Part shown: piece by piece, positions 46,801-57,469 of the stretch
How the letters are laid out: each line of letters starts with the position of its first letter
How positions within the stretch are numbered: the stretch's first letter is position 1
Source of the DNA: Sabethes cyaneus
Taxonomy: Eukaryota; Arthropoda; Insecta; Diptera; Culicidae
Direction: 5' to 3'
DNA: 64,000 nt
Assembly: GCF_943734655.1 (NCBI RefSeq)
Contig: NC_071355.1
Span: 242,133,183 to 242,197,182, forward strand
Translations under genes and position numbers: made by a program
The notes under the pieces: generated by a model
Seen by the model: the letters and a program-made list of their open reading frames with translations, nothing else
Told to the model about the DNA's origin: nothing
Database searches by the model: none

Positions 46801-49800
46801 GCTGCTGCCGTGGTCGACGGTGTATCATTGAACACATTTCTGCTGCCCGGGCCAGATATGCTAACTCCTTTGCCGTCGGTACTTTTCCGATTCCGACAGT
46901 TTTCGTTTGCCGTGTCAAGCGACATTGCTGAAATGTTCCATCAGATTAAAGTAATAGAATCTGATCGCCATGCGCAGCGATTTTTGTGGCGTGATAATCC
47001 TGAGGATCCACCACAAATTTTTCTAATGGATGTGCTGACTTTCGGTGCAACTAGCTCACCGACATCCGCGCAGTACACGAAAAATAGAAACGCAGAAGAA
47101 TTTGCGGAACGACACCCAAGAGCGGCGGATGGTATCTTGAGGAGCCACTATGTCGACAACTTTCTTGACAGCTTCGCGACGGTCGACGAAGCGAAATCGG
47201 TTTCCAGTGAAGTGCGCTGGATTCATGCTAAGGGCGGATTCTTTATTCGCGACTGGGTTTCCAACAGCCAGGAAGTCATCAGTTTCTTGGGCGAGGAACC
47301 GAAGGCTGAAACACGAGACCTTATCCAGACTAAAGGCGCCGACGCTGAGCGTGTGCTGGGCATGCTTTGGCATCATAAGAGTGACGCATTAACCTTTTCC
47401 GTTTCGTTTAGCGAGGAAATACAATTTCTTTTAGACACTGGTGCACGGCCTACTAAGAGACAAGTCTTGAAATGCATCATGTCTCTGTTCGACCCACTGG
47501 GGCTACTGACTAACTTTTTGATCCACGGTAAGATTCTCATGCAAGAAGTCTGGAAAACCGGTATAAAATGGGATGACCGCATCGACGAACGACTTTTCGA
47601 ACTATGGAAGAGGTGGACGAATTTGTTTGATAATGTGCACGACATCCAGATCCCAAGATGTTACTTTTCAGAGGCGAACCAATCTCTCTACGATTCCGTA
47701 GAGGCACACGTATTCTGCGATGCGAGCGAAGAGGCGTATTCAGCAGTAGTCTACTTCCGCGTTATTAGACCCGATGGAACACCACAGTGCGCATTGGTGG
47801 CGGCTAAGGCAAAGGTGGCGCCATTAAAATACGTTTCCATCCCTCGCTTAGAATTAATGGCTGCTGTTTTAGGTGTTCGTCTGCTCTCATTCATTATCGA
47901 TGGTCATACAATATCGATCACGAACAGATATCTCTGGTCCGATTCGAACACAGTATTGGCGTGGATTCATTCGAAGCACCGAAGGTACAGGCAATTCGTT
48001 GCTTGTCGCGTTGGTGAGATATTAACGTCAACCAGTGAAAGCGAGTGGTTCTGGGTACCGAGTGCAATGAACGTGGCAGATGAGGCAACGAAATGGACCA
48101 AAGGACTCCAATTTGATTCATCCAGCCGATGGTACCAAGGTCCAGAGTTTCTCCACCTGGGTAAAGATCAATGGCCTACTCCTAAGCATCCTATGCCAAC
48201 CACCGATGAGGAAGTGCGGCCGTGCTATCTTCACCAAATGACCGGATACACTCCATTGGTGGTATATGACCGTTTCTCTCGATGGAGTCGCATGGTGAGA
48301 GCCATGGCCTACGTCACGAAATACCTTCACTTACGCAAACGTGGAACAGGGAGCCGAGTTTTGACGCAGGAAGAACTCCGGGGTGCAGAGATCACGATTT
48401 GGAGGCAAGTTCAGGCTGAAACCTATCCGGATGAAGTGGCGGTCCTACAGAAGAAAAAACATCTACCGCCAGGGGAGTTATTGTCAATACCAAAGTCCAG
48501 CACTCTCTATAAGTTGACTCCAGTTTTAGACGACGAAGGAGTTCTGCGTATTGACGGTCGCATTGGGGTCGCAAAACAAATCGCGGATCAGGTAAAGTAT
48601 CCGGTGATACTTCCAAAGGGTCATAGGGTGTCATTTCTGATTATCGACGATTACCATCGCAAATATCTCCACGGAAATTCCGAAACCATTGTCAACGAAA
48701 TACGACAGCAGTATTACATACCCCAGCTGCGTGTACTCGTCAGAAAAGTGGCGCGGCATTGTCAGTGGTGTAAGGTATATAAATCCCACCCAGTTACACC
48801 GAAGATGGCACCACTTCCCGTTGCACGGCTTTCACCTTTCGTTCGACCCTTCAGTTATACCGGATTGGACTATTTCGGTCCAGTACCAGTGAAAGTTCTG
48901 CGTTCAACCGTTAAACGATACATCGCTTTATTCACTTGTCTAACGATTAGGGCGGTACATGTCGAAGTGGCTCATGACCTTTCTACAGAGTCGTGCATCG
49001 AAGCCGTTCGTCGTTTCGTGTGTCGGCGAGGAGCACCACTTGAGATCCACTCCGATAACGGTCGGAATTTCTGCGGAGCAAATAACGTGCTAAGAGAGCA
49101 AATCAAACGTGCGGAAACGGCAGCAGCATCAACCTTCACCAATGCATTCACAAAATGGGTGTTCATCCCGCCGTCGGCCCCCAGTATGGGGGGCAGCTGG
49201 GAGCGTATGGTTCGTTCCGTGAAGGTGGCGATGGCCGGTTTGACACAAAACAGAAAGCTAGGTGACGAAGGCCTTCTAACGCTCGTAATAGAAGCCGAAT
49301 CTATCGTGAACAGCAGACCGTTGACCTACCTGCCATTGGATTCGGCAGAGCAGGATGCGTTGACACCGAACCATTTCCTACTCGGCAGCAGTAGTGGTGT
49401 CAAACAACCACCCGTCTACATATCGAATGAAGTAAGATCAGCTCACAACTCCTGGAATCTCATTCAGCAAAATCTAAATCACTTCTGGTCCCGGTGGGTA
49501 CGAGAGTATCTACCGACCCTCACCAAACGAACTAAATGGTTTGGAGAAACCAAAGCAGTTGAACCCGGGGACCTAGTCGTTATTATCGATGAGAACAGAA
49601 GGAACGGTTGGGTTCGCGGACGAATTTTGCAGGTAATCGTTGGACAGGATGGGCGTATACGACAAGCTGTGGTGCAAACGGCTGGAGGTTTGTACCGTCG
49701 ACCTGTCTCGAAGCTGGCGGTATTGGACGTAAGAAGCAACAGTAAAGCTGAGTGTGGTACTAATCTTTACGGGCAGGGGGATGTTGCGACAGGGGCACAA

Positions 49801-49827
49801 TCACTGGCAACCCTATCTGCAACTTAA
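43801..49827 (+). CDS. BEL/Pao gag-pol polyprotein with N-terminal PHD finger
   Basis: 2,008 residues from the first ATG after the LTR; the frame is open further upstream but without ATG. Domains in order: C4HC3 PHD finger (Cys15, 18, 30, 33, His38, Cys41, 55, 58); Gln/Glu-rich coiled coil (about 75-145); DUF1759 gag-like region (about 380-545); Cys/His zinc-binding region (593-658); DUF1758 aspartic protease with FLDEGSS (Asp705); reverse transcriptase from about 980, with SSDIAEMF (Asp1041) and HYVDNFL (1116-1122); RNase H with VFCDAS (Asp1307), PRLELM and WSDSN; integrase HHCC zinc region (about 1,600-1,665) and core with Asp1690, Asp1752 and Glu1801; DUF5641 C-terminal region. The family expects YVDD; here the second catalytic Asp is Asn1120. 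The last 14 codons and stop come from the 3' LTR. Otherwise the frame is intact. Confidence 0.95.
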   Translation: MDTSKTTPKAEEFDCSGCKRPNSYDDMVACDECEKWWHYACAGVTSSIQDRRWSCSKCLPAPAKSTSTTSSARRARLQLDLQHLAEQQQLQRKQLDLDLEKQFAQKKYQLEAAALEEEEADNRSVRSRIIEIESRDQRKHTSEWVEKTITPQVVVSSLPTKNPLDQTSSTEQCHDRKEAVAANGVSENKPAANSIQNVSQTNGNPESLHDLKQRFEAVTLSDLPLEQLQELERQLQRCMKQYTKSKSELQSHQTSNHPHAPSAIVDNQPQAGHSSRATVPMPPRNTSGPDPEATRKEIREQAANLTSYIYPDRGFNPPTMQINTMSRPPIDLNLPIKRTIQPQIDAENHRPAEQLFQPGHRLLLPSQEQIAARQVMPRDLPDFSGDPEEWPLFYNSYENSTAACGYTVTENLARLQRCLKGNALKSVRYYLLAPENVPEVMRTLQTLYGRPEIIINKLIKNVRECPTPKTEKLETLMEFGITVRNLTQHLIATGQRAHLSNPMLLHEVVEKLPSSFKMQWAGKLIACPNADLGAFSDFMSHVIESVSKVCSYVEPPPIRVDRHKNKEKEYFNAHVETRDEGGNRVTTADKRQCLICAKEHRIQDCFEFKDSDIESRWKFVRTLKLCRSCLNPHGRRPCRKTNRCGVDGCQFRHHPMLHSSYPFSSTSVNNANLTYHHCGQSVLYRIVPVTVYGVSCSLNTFAFLDEGSSTTLVESCLAKQLGLKGPQIPLCLQWTANMSRVENMSQVISVELSGVGKKTRYTLENVRTVDHLNLPQQTLRIEPLRNQFQHLTGLPVQSYENAVPQILIGLHDLSLAVPLKVREGNRGPIAAKTRLGWCIYGHLVDGPSVERLNYHECDCSAIVKLDTIVRDYFNQEDTGVTHKPLESAENQRARDLLRRTTCKIDGRFSTGLLWKYDHFELPDSYGMAFRRLECMERRMKRDPALGDSVHRQLREYQEKGYAHRATQEELESADPRRTWYLPLGAITNPRKPGKVRLIWDAAAVVDGVSLNTFLLPGPDMLTPLPSVLFRFRQFSFAVSSDIAEMFHQIKVIESDRHAQRFLWRDNPEDPPQIFLMDVLTFGATSSPTSAQYTKNRNAEEFAERHPRAADGILRSHYVDNFLDSFATVDEAKSVSSEVRWIHAKGGFFIRDWVSNSQEVISFLGEEPKAETRDLIQTKGADAERVLGMLWHHKSDALTFSVSFSEEIQFLLDTGARPTKRQVLKCIMSLFDPLGLLTNFLIHGKILMQEVWKTGIKWDDRIDERLFELWKRWTNLFDNVHDIQIPRCYFSEANQSLYDSVEAHVFCDASEEAYSAVVYFRVIRPDGTPQCALVAAKAKVAPLKYVSIPRLELMAAVLGVRLLSFIIDGHTISITNRYLWSDSNTVLAWIHSKHRRYRQFVACRVGEILTSTSESEWFWVPSAMNVADEATKWTKGLQFDSSSRWYQGPEFLHLGKDQWPTPKHPMPTTDEEVRPCYLHQMTGYTPLVVYDRFSRWSRMVRAMAYVTKYLHLRKRGTGSRVLTQEELRGAEITIWRQVQAETYPDEVAVLQKKKHLPPGELLSIPKSSTLYKLTPVLDDEGVLRIDGRIGVAKQIADQVKYPVILPKGHRVSFLIIDDYHRKYLHGNSETIVNEIRQQYYIPQLRVLVRKVARHCQWCKVYKSHPVTPKMAPLPVARLSPFVRPFSYTGLDYFGPVPVKVLRSTVKRYIALFTCLTIRAVHVEVAHDLSTESCIEAVRRFVCRRGAPLEIHSDNGRNFCGANNVLREQIKRAETAAASTFTNAFTKWVFIPPSAPSMGGSWERMVRSVKVAMAGLTQNRKLGDEGLLTLVIEAESIVNSRPLTYLPLDSAEQDALTPNHFLLGSSSGVKQPPVYISNEVRSAHNSWNLIQQNLNHFWSRWVREYLPTLTKRTKWFGETKAVEPGDLVVIIDENRRNGWVRGRILQVIVGQDGRIRQAVVQTAGGLYRRPVSKLAVLDVRSNSKAECGTNLYGQGDVATGAQSLATLSAT
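49771..49781 (+). promoter_or_regulatory. polypurine tract
   Basis: GGGCAGGGGGA directly precedes the 3' LTR and would prime plus-strand DNA synthesis. It lies inside the coding frame and encodes Gly-Gln-Gly and most of the next Asp codon. Confidence 0.8.
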
Positions 49828-50375
49828 GTAACGCCAACTAACATCACTGTGGAGATCCACTGACAGTCTCGTCACGGTCAACCTCAATAGGCAATAAGAC
49901 AATAGGCAGAATTTCGTCAGTGCCAAGTGAAGAAAACGTGCTTTACATAATCTCTAGTTAAATAATTATTTGATAAATTTTCTTTGATCTCTGGTGGTAA
50001 AAATAGTATTAAGATGGCATAAGTGAATTCGCGCTAACATTCCATGCATTTAGATTACAGGATTATTCCTTGAAGGGCCGAATTACACATTTTTTGGATT
50101 CTATATATTTTAATAGAAGTGCAAATAGGTTAGAAAATGTATTCATAATGCTTTGTGCTTGAAGTAAATTATATTTCTATAACCACCCAGCGAAACACTG
50201 CTGCCGTCAGGAAAATATAAACCTAGTGTCCATTGAATAAATTCTACAGGCACACTGTAATGTAGGTACCATTGTTACATTAAACTATATAAATCTAACT
50301 GGGAAAATTTCTAGCTGATTCAAATATATCATCGCTATCATAAGAACTGTGTGTTCATTTCGTTCTACACGAACA
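49782..50375 (+). repeat. 3' LTR (594 bp)
   Basis: Same sequence as the 5' LTR except that AGCTTGAAGCT is shortened to AGCT at 50,313-50,316. Poly(A) signal AATAAA is at 50,236-50,241. The gag-pol stop codon lies 46 bp inside this LTR. Confidence 0.95.
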
Positions 50376-50380
50376 AGTAT
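50376..50380. repeat. target site duplication AGTAT (right)
   Basis: Matches the five bases before the 5' LTR. Confidence 0.9.
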
Positions 50381-51392
50381 TATTAAGGTATTGAATAACA
50401 AATGTAGTAGCATATGACATGAACAATTTTAGACGAATTTCAAAACGATACAACGAATTAAATAAATAAAGTCAGTTGCGTAATTTTAATAAAATGCTTT
50501 AATAATCGCTTTTTAGTGAATTTAAAGTGCACGGATCGGAAGGTAAGTGTGTTTGACTCAAATCAGCACAAGAACTTTTGGAGTATTCGTCAAATGTATC
50601 CAATAAATGATGGAAATTAGAGTGCCTTTGCTTACTAGAATAGAATAAGAAGAAGAATAAGAAATAAATCCTATAAGGGATGTCTGAGAAAATCGGAAAA
50701 ATTTGGAAAACTCTCCTTAAGTTTTTTCGGAACAATAATAAATCCAACTAAAAAAGTAGTTATTCAGTCCTTGTGTAACGTTAAGCACTAGTTGTCTCGC
50801 GGCGAACGATGGTGGTCGCTGTACAATCCTCAAAAGGAAAATCTACAACATCGCGATGTCGCGGTAAAAGCTATTAAAACATTTGCTTGTCTTTAGCGAC
50901 TGGCAGACCAGGTCCTTTTTTTGGTTAGAATTTTTTCTTTAGGCACCTGTTTTACGTAGTCTTCTCCCAAGTAGCAAATTTTATTGCGTTCGTCTAGTGG
51001 TTTTCATGACCAATTTCACAAAACCGTAAAAAAACTATGAGCTCCACTAGAACCTTTTTGATTACCGCTAGCAAATTTTCTTTCGACGAAATAGCTCACT
51101 CATCAAAAGGTTTTTATAAGAATCTCTTTTAGAATCAAATTGTAAGTTCAAGTAGTTTTATCACGCTCTGCTAAAAGCAGCAGTAACACCAGTTATGCTT
51201 TACGCTGCTTGACAGCCACCGCCATAATTTAATGAAGCTTTTCGTTTTGCATACTCTGGTAGAAAGTTAAAACAGTCAGCTACCTTTGGTAGCTTGAAAT
51301 ACATATATATCCGTGAGCGGAAATGCCAAAGTTTTACTGTCAAAATTAGGATTATAGCGACCATAACAAAATATTCGATAGAACAAATGATA
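50381..51392. other. no gene recognised
   Basis: AT-rich flank of the retrotransposon. The first 30 bases (ATTGAATAACAAATG) continue the AATAACA-type sequence interrupted by the insertion. No coding or RNA feature seen. Confidence 0.4.
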
Positions 51393-51455
51393 CATTTTCA
51401 GCGGTTTTCGTAATTGTGCAGCATATGAGCATTAAATTTTATCGTGCGTATTGGA
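51393..51455 (+). repeat. dispersed repeat, copy 2
   Basis: Same-orientation copy of 5,262-5,330 around GCAGCATATGAGCATTAAAT. It ends just before a reversed CAGA-tail element. Confidence 0.55.
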
Positions 51456-51460
51456 ATAAT

Positions 51461-51860
51461 CTATACCTATAAAAAGGATTTCTGTCTGTCTGTCTGTCTG
51501 CCCGAATGTTCCTTATAGAATCGAAAACTACTAAACCGATCGGCGTGAAAATTTGCATATAGGGGTTTTTGGGGCCGGGGAAAGTTCTTATAATGGTTGG
51601 AGACCCCTCCCCCACTAAGAGGGGGTTCCCATACAAATGAAATACTTTCTGCATAACTCGAGAAGTATTCAAGCAGCTGAAACCAAACTTGGCATGACGG
51701 GGTTTTTGGATGGAAGATTTTTTTTATGGTGAATTAGGACCCCTCCCCCATTTAAGAGGGGAGGCTCCCATATAAATGAAATACACATTTTCTCATATTT
51801 CGAGAACTAATCAAGCAAACGAACCAAATTTGGCATGTGGGGGTTTTTGAAGGCAAGTGT
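51461..51860 (-). mobile_element. CAGA-tail repeat element, 3' fragment, reversed
   Basis: Reads in reverse the 3' end of the 35-39 kb family: CTATACCTATAAAAAGGATT, (CTGT)n, TTCCTTATAGAATCGAAAAC, then about two 142-bp-type units with CCCCTCCCCC hinges and CAAATTTGGCATG. Truncated at the 5' side, as such elements often are. Confidence 0.75.
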
Positions 51861-54800
51861 TTATATTCTTCAACATAGTGGTACCGAATCGCAGAAACGC
51901 AATCATTAACCTATAAATAGTCTTCAGAAAAACTGTGTATCTAAAATAAATAAACTGAATAATTTGTATAACAATTGAAAGCATTAAAAAAAACTGGTGC
52001 TAAGAAGTTATTGAGCGTTGAAATGGAAGAATCGAACAAACTGGAAGCATATTTAAATTTCGATAGTACTTTTTCTCATGGAATCGATGTTATAGGGTAA
52101 AAAAAGGATAATTTGAACGCTTTGATAGGAATTAACCGTGAATTGATTCTGAAATCTGTGTTTCACTGGACACTATACAATCACAGGAAGTCAAATGATC
52201 TTATCATGTTTTCTTTAGTTTACCTTCTGATTTTATCGGCAGACTTCCCAGCTAGCTATTAGAGTACAGGACAATGACGGGACTAGTGTTATCCTAATTA
52301 ATTTTTCAACAACGAACCTCTTTGATCCGACATCAATTAGTGACATTTCATAGCAAATGAAATATCACATTTCCACTCAAATAGCGCAATCTGATACTGA
52401 ATATCTTCATTGCATTTGAAATATGCTATTTTATGCAATTGCAACATTCATTTAAACCGTATTTATTTATAACACGTTGCGTGTAGTTGAATACTTAACC
52501 TGACAATATACATTCTGTCATTTAATTCCCATTAATATCATCAGTATCACACGGTGAATCGATCTTTATGAGCCGGCGAAACCGTATTCAGCAAAACCGA
52601 ACGGCCATTCGCAATTCAACTTCATCAGAGCAAATATGACCGGAGTAGAAAAAAATACAATCCGAGAGTAATTAGGCGATCGTTAAGTTGAAGGTGGAAT
52701 CTAGATAATATCTATAATGATCCGATGCGACATTGCACGGCGATGATGTAGACGATTCTACTCTGCCTCCATCCAATAAACCTGTTTTTTCTCTCTCTCT
52801 CCGCTGAATGAAATTGCAATTTGCAAAAGATTTCTATACAACACCCACTCGTCCCGGTAACACACAACTTCCACCCGCTCTCAAGCTGGTCTCCTTTGTC
52901 ATTACAATCACCAGCACCACTACTACTACTTGTTTGTAAGTTGTTGCTGGTTGCCGTATTCAAAAGAGTTCCAGAGTCAGCAACGCTCGGAGTGTATGCA
53001 AATAATCGTAAGTCTTTATTCTTGACTATTGACGTCTTGTGCACTTGCACTTGTCTTGCCGGGCGGTAAGAAGTACGCGACGAACAAGTGCAAGACCGCG
53101 TGGCAAGGTCTTAGCTCCAAGCGGGGAACCTCGCGCCGGTTCGGGGAATGCGAGGAACGAACGAACGAACGAACGAACAAAAAAATTGAACGATCCTCTC
53201 CACCGCACAAAGAACTTCAGCTCTTTTAAAATTGAAACTGGTTCTAGGAGAGGGCGTGCACAAAAACTGGAACGGAATTGTGTGCATATGTGTTCTCGAT
53301 TGGAATCGGAATGCGGGTGACGAGGCGGGTGGCTGCTGGCTTGTTGAGTTTCATGTCGCTCTGTACCTATGTTATTGACTAAACCGTACGCTTGATTGAA
53401 CGAATTCAAACGACGACGACGGAAGCTCACCTTTCAGTTGCTGCTAGCTAACAGAAGAAACGCTGCTGCTAACTGGAAGACAGTATTGATACAAAATTGC
53501 GAACACACTCCACTCCAGCACGAATACACCCAGAGAGGCGTGACAATGGTAGACGGCCTTGAAGTTGACTTTTGAATGCACCTCCCGGATCGATGATCAT
53601 GATGATGATGATGATAATGATGATGACTTGGCGGTAACGAATCCATTAACCGGCGCACACCTGTAGAGTTCGAGCAGCCAGCCAGCCAGCGGTGTTCTAC
53701 TCGGTTTGTGCAAAATCAAGGAACACGCGAAGCTGGCAGCCAATTTGTGGATTGCGCTGAGATAATCTACCCCGACGGACGACGCGAATTGTTGATGGAG
53801 CTCGGTTGATAGGCGACCTTAGGAACTCGCACGGTAAATAATAACCACCTGTCATCAATCAGTTCTTGGACAGTCGATCATTTTATGTGTTGCCCGGTTC
53901 TGGTTTGTGCTAATTTCATGGGAATCATTGCCATGATCTAAAGGACATTTCATATTCTTATTACTACCCTTTTACATATTTTTGATTAGCATCTTAAACA
54001 CAATTTTAACTGTCTAGAAACTAATGTCACGGCACATTTTCTCGTTGTATGGATGACAGAAATTCTAATTTAGTCTGGTATTCAGAATTGTTCGCCAAAC
54101 CATTGAAACCATTTCGAGCATGCTGTTCTCGGCGGGTCAACTACCGAAGACTGTCTACACTCGTTAGGAGCTAATCACGGTTGTACGCCTCATTCTGGCG
54201 ATTGTCATCCTCATCATCATCATCGCCATCGCCGTCGTCGTCGTCGTCGCCATCGTCGTCGACGTTGTCGGTGTTCGGGCCGCACCACGTGAAGATGTCA
54301 ATTTGTCCCGAAATTAGCTTGTTGCCATTCTCGAGATCATCATTTCCTGCCTAATGACGATGGGGCCGCCGCAGCCGCGCGCCCTTGGGTGCCGAACGGG
54401 TTTCGGGCAGGAACTTCTCGTCTTCCGCAGCAGCAGTCGATGGTTCGGTGGACCAAAAATCTTAATTTACGACCGCTTCGGTTGCTGCTCCCCATTTTGG
54501 GTGGGACAGGTTTCTGCTGGCTGGCTGGCTGCTGGTAAAGAACTTCCTGCGAAGCATGTACCTAAGTTCGTCGACTTTTCTCTCCCGTGACCGACCGGCC
54601 GGCTGGCCGTCCGACTGATGAAGGTTGATGTTAATCACTTTCGGTATGCGAAATGGGGACAAACACTCTCTGTCACACCGAGGAATGTTGAAGTGCTAGT
54701 GTGCAGCTACCGTATGTTAATCGGTTGGCATTCCCTTTGGCCAGCACTCGATTACGGAATGATGAAGTTGTTAGGTTAGTTTTTCTTTATCGCATAATTC

Positions 54801-55367
54801 TCCAAGCCGATAAAGTTGAACCGTTTGTAAAATTAATGTATTCTGTCTTATCATTTATTTCCAGATAGGCATACCAAATTATAATGCAAGGAATCGTTTT
54901 GTTTCAAATTTATTAGGCTTATGGTGATAGTTGAATAAGCTGTTGGATAATTTATGCTATTCGATCTTCACAAATAAGCACGAATTTGTTTAACTTTCTA
55001 AGGCTTATTTATCAAAAAGCTGCTAACGAACTACGAGAAACATCTTTTAACTTGTTCACCTTCTTCAAACTCTCTCTTGTTAGTATATATTAGAATTCCT
55101 GTCACATTTTTAACAGATTCCATTATGCGTGAAGAGTTTATTTATTCATCTTCATAAATACTACATTGGTGTCCCTCCGAGAATAATTTTTTACAGCGTT
55201 TAAAATAGTATAAGAGTTTTTCTCAACATAATTGCTACTTGTTTTTTGTATTACATATAATAAATGTCTGTGAACGGTGGAACAGTAACGGGTATCGCAT
55301 ATTACTTTGATTTCTTTGAAGCTATGTATTTCAAAGACACAAAAACGTTGATCTAAGATCTAATCTA
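51861..55367. other. no gene recognised; unique DNA with simple repeats
   Basis: 52,250-52,300 carries a partial third copy of the 17,521/23,690 dispersed element. Simple repeats: (CGAA)n at 53,155-53,180, (ATGATG)n at 53,595-53,630, and CATCAT/CGTCGT runs at 54,205-54,270. GC-richer parts at 53,040-53,900 and 54,180-54,620 hold competing frames of 66-134 codons on both strands without known domains. A host intron or regulatory region is possible. Confidence 0.35.
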
Positions 55368-56562
55368 CCGTGAACGTACCATATTCTGCGCAGCTCCTAA
55401 TTCTGCGCATTTTTCTTTATATATGTAATTTTCAACATTGTGCATAACTATGGCCATTGTGTTATTTTTTTATAAATCTCTGTTGAATATTACACCATTA
55501 TTCACAAAAGGCCCATAATATTTGACAGCGAAATAAATTAAAGTGAAACTGAAAGTATTTTATATGTCAGAAAACAACGTCGTTAGCGCCAACGCTAAAA
55601 CTGTCCTTCTAGAAAATTAACAAAATTATGATCGAAATTCTTTGCAATGATCAAATTACCCAGCATAATTAGAAAGAATAATTAGTTTTAGTCATGTTTT
55701 AGGCAAAAAGAGTGATTGCATGCCTTGTTTTCGTTGGAAAAATGCGATGCAGTAGTGCGCAGATTTAGGCACAGATTTTTTATTCATGTTCCAAATTCTG
55801 CGCAGTAATGTATCCTATGAAGAAATCGCGAAAAAATACGCAACTTCTCCCAAATGGCTGAGGTATAGAGTCATAGAAATTCAAGTAGAACCTTTAACTT
55901 GTATTGATTGGAATCCTGTGTTACGGCTCGGGGTCCGAACCTACGAACGCCAATTCATGGAACCATGTCTTCTGATTTTTTTTGACAGTCGAACTTCATT
56001 GAGCTGTCAGGGAGTGGGGAAGTGGTTTCTATATGAAAACACAATTGTTAATATTAGTCTAAATTATAATGTTCAGTATAGAGAAAACCCGAATGAACTC
56101 GCCCTTCACGTTATCGACAATAAAATATTTAAAATAAGCCAATCCAAATGATAATAATGTTCCTGTGCCACCTGGACAGCACAAGAAGGCCAGATCATGG
56201 ATTTAATCATGGTAATGGCTAATGTCGGATTTTTGATGTGCTTTCAGCGTATAAAGACATAAACTACATGGTATGAATGTTTATTGTTACTTTTTAGGTG
56301 CGCAGAATTAGGAACAAACATGCGCAGAATTAGGAACATGGGCAAGAGAGTGCGCAGAATTAGGCACCGTGGATAAGTTTACAAAACGAAAGATATACTC
56401 AATTGTTGGTCGACTTTTAATTCCCATGTTTTTTACCATATATTATAGACCGTAGCACTACATGTTGCTGCTATCAACGTTATCAATTTAACTCTAGAAT
56501 ACTTATAATAGCGGAGGAATCATAAAAATGTCTTAACTGCGCAGAATATGGTACGTTCACGG
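55368..56562. mobile_element. pogo-like element with TA ends, partly decayed
   Basis: The ends CCGTGAACGTACCATATTCT (continuing GCGCAG) and its inverted copy at 56,537-56,562 match perfectly over at least 26 bp, and each abuts TA (the symmetry continues outward into ATCTA). The subterminal motif CTAATTCTGCGCA recurs several times inside: 55,397 inverted against 56,298, 56,321 and 56,350, plus 55,791. This design resembles the CAGT-ended element at 28,282. A 1.2-kb length with one short frame indicates a non-autonomous derivative. Confidence 0.75.
55786..56151 (+). pseudogene. possible truncated transposase with HTH-like N-terminus
   Basis: A 121-codon frame inside the TA-flanked element. Residues 7-31 (NVSYEEIAKKYATSPKWLRY and the following RVIEI) resemble a pipsqueak/CENP-B-type helix-turn-helix, the DNA-binding part of pogo transposases: a polar turn, EEIAKKYA as helix 2, then SPKWLRYRV as helix 3. 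The rest is unrecognised, and no DDE catalytic domain is present. The start overlaps an internal copy of the TTCTGCGCAG motif. Chance resemblance is possible. Confidence 0.4.
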
Positions 56563-56569
56563 TAGATTT

Positions 56570-57390
56570 TAGTGCCAAAATGCTTTTAGTCAAACTTTTT
56601 GTATTTGCTCTACATTCCAAAAACCGAAATATTTCGAGAGCTTATGACTTTATGCAAAATGACCAAGCTAAGCAAAAGCGGACAAATGTATCGATACTCT
56701 CTTCCAATTTTCATTTGAATACCGCTGCATTTAATACAAACGTTATATGGACTTGACACAGCGACGTTCGCTGGTTCTTTTCCAGTGAAAATCAGCAGTC
56801 GCCGAACCGACTACAACTTGGACAATTGATACTCTAGCAACCAGGAGAAATCTAGGCTAGGCTGTCCAAGGCTACTCAACCGCATTAGTCTACGAATTCA
56901 ACCACGTAGCTCTTCTCAAGTGCTATTTTGAAGGACAAATTATGGAGCAAACGGAGCCATCGTCGGACTTCAACGAGTTTTCTGCCAAGTTTCTGCCAAG
57001 TTGGATTTTATTGTCACCTCACTCGTAAGATAATTTGTAGGAACTGAAGATGTTTTGTATTGGTTAGATTAAATCATTAGGACAATAACAAATGGTAAAT
57101 TAATTTAATCAAAATTTTAATATTTTAAGTTTCGGTGTGTGAATGCAGAATGTGCAGTGGGTGAATCTCAATAAAAACAACATGAGAATCCTTTTTTCTT
57201 GCAGCTAGGTAAAATTTAACACTGCGGTCGACTGCTACGAGTTATTAAGAGAGCAAAATTTTGTGATTAATGGTTTGTCATGATCTGTACGCATCGTGAC
57301 CGTGTAGTGATAACCCAAATGTTTGTTTAACATCGCTTATTTTCCATCCCTGGTTGTGATTGTGAAGACCACAACAATGTTAGTTTACAA
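56570..57390. other. no gene recognised
   Basis: AT-rich unique-looking DNA between two mobile elements. No open frame of note and no repeat relation found. Confidence 0.4.
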
Positions 57391-57469
57391 ATCTATTTAT
57401 ATAAGAGGCTTATGTCCTTACCGAAAACCAGGACTCTGACAGGACGTCCTGCTTTCGTAGGAATGGGTT

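Larger units (their letters stand above)
43183..50375 (+). mobile_element. complete BEL/Pao LTR retrotransposon
   Basis: A 7,193-bp element bounded by TG...CA LTRs and a 5-bp AGTAT duplication. Between the LTRs lies one continuous gag-pol frame in the order gag, protease, RT, RNase H, integrase, the pol order of the BEL/Pao group (DUF1759, DUF1758 and DUF5641 are its hallmarks). There is no env-like frame. By eye the two LTRs differ only by one 7-bp indel, so the insertion is very recent. Only 17 bases separate the 5' LTR from the gag start, and I could not identify a convincing tRNA primer-binding site there. The RT active site has an unusual residue (see the coding entry). Confidence 0.95.
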
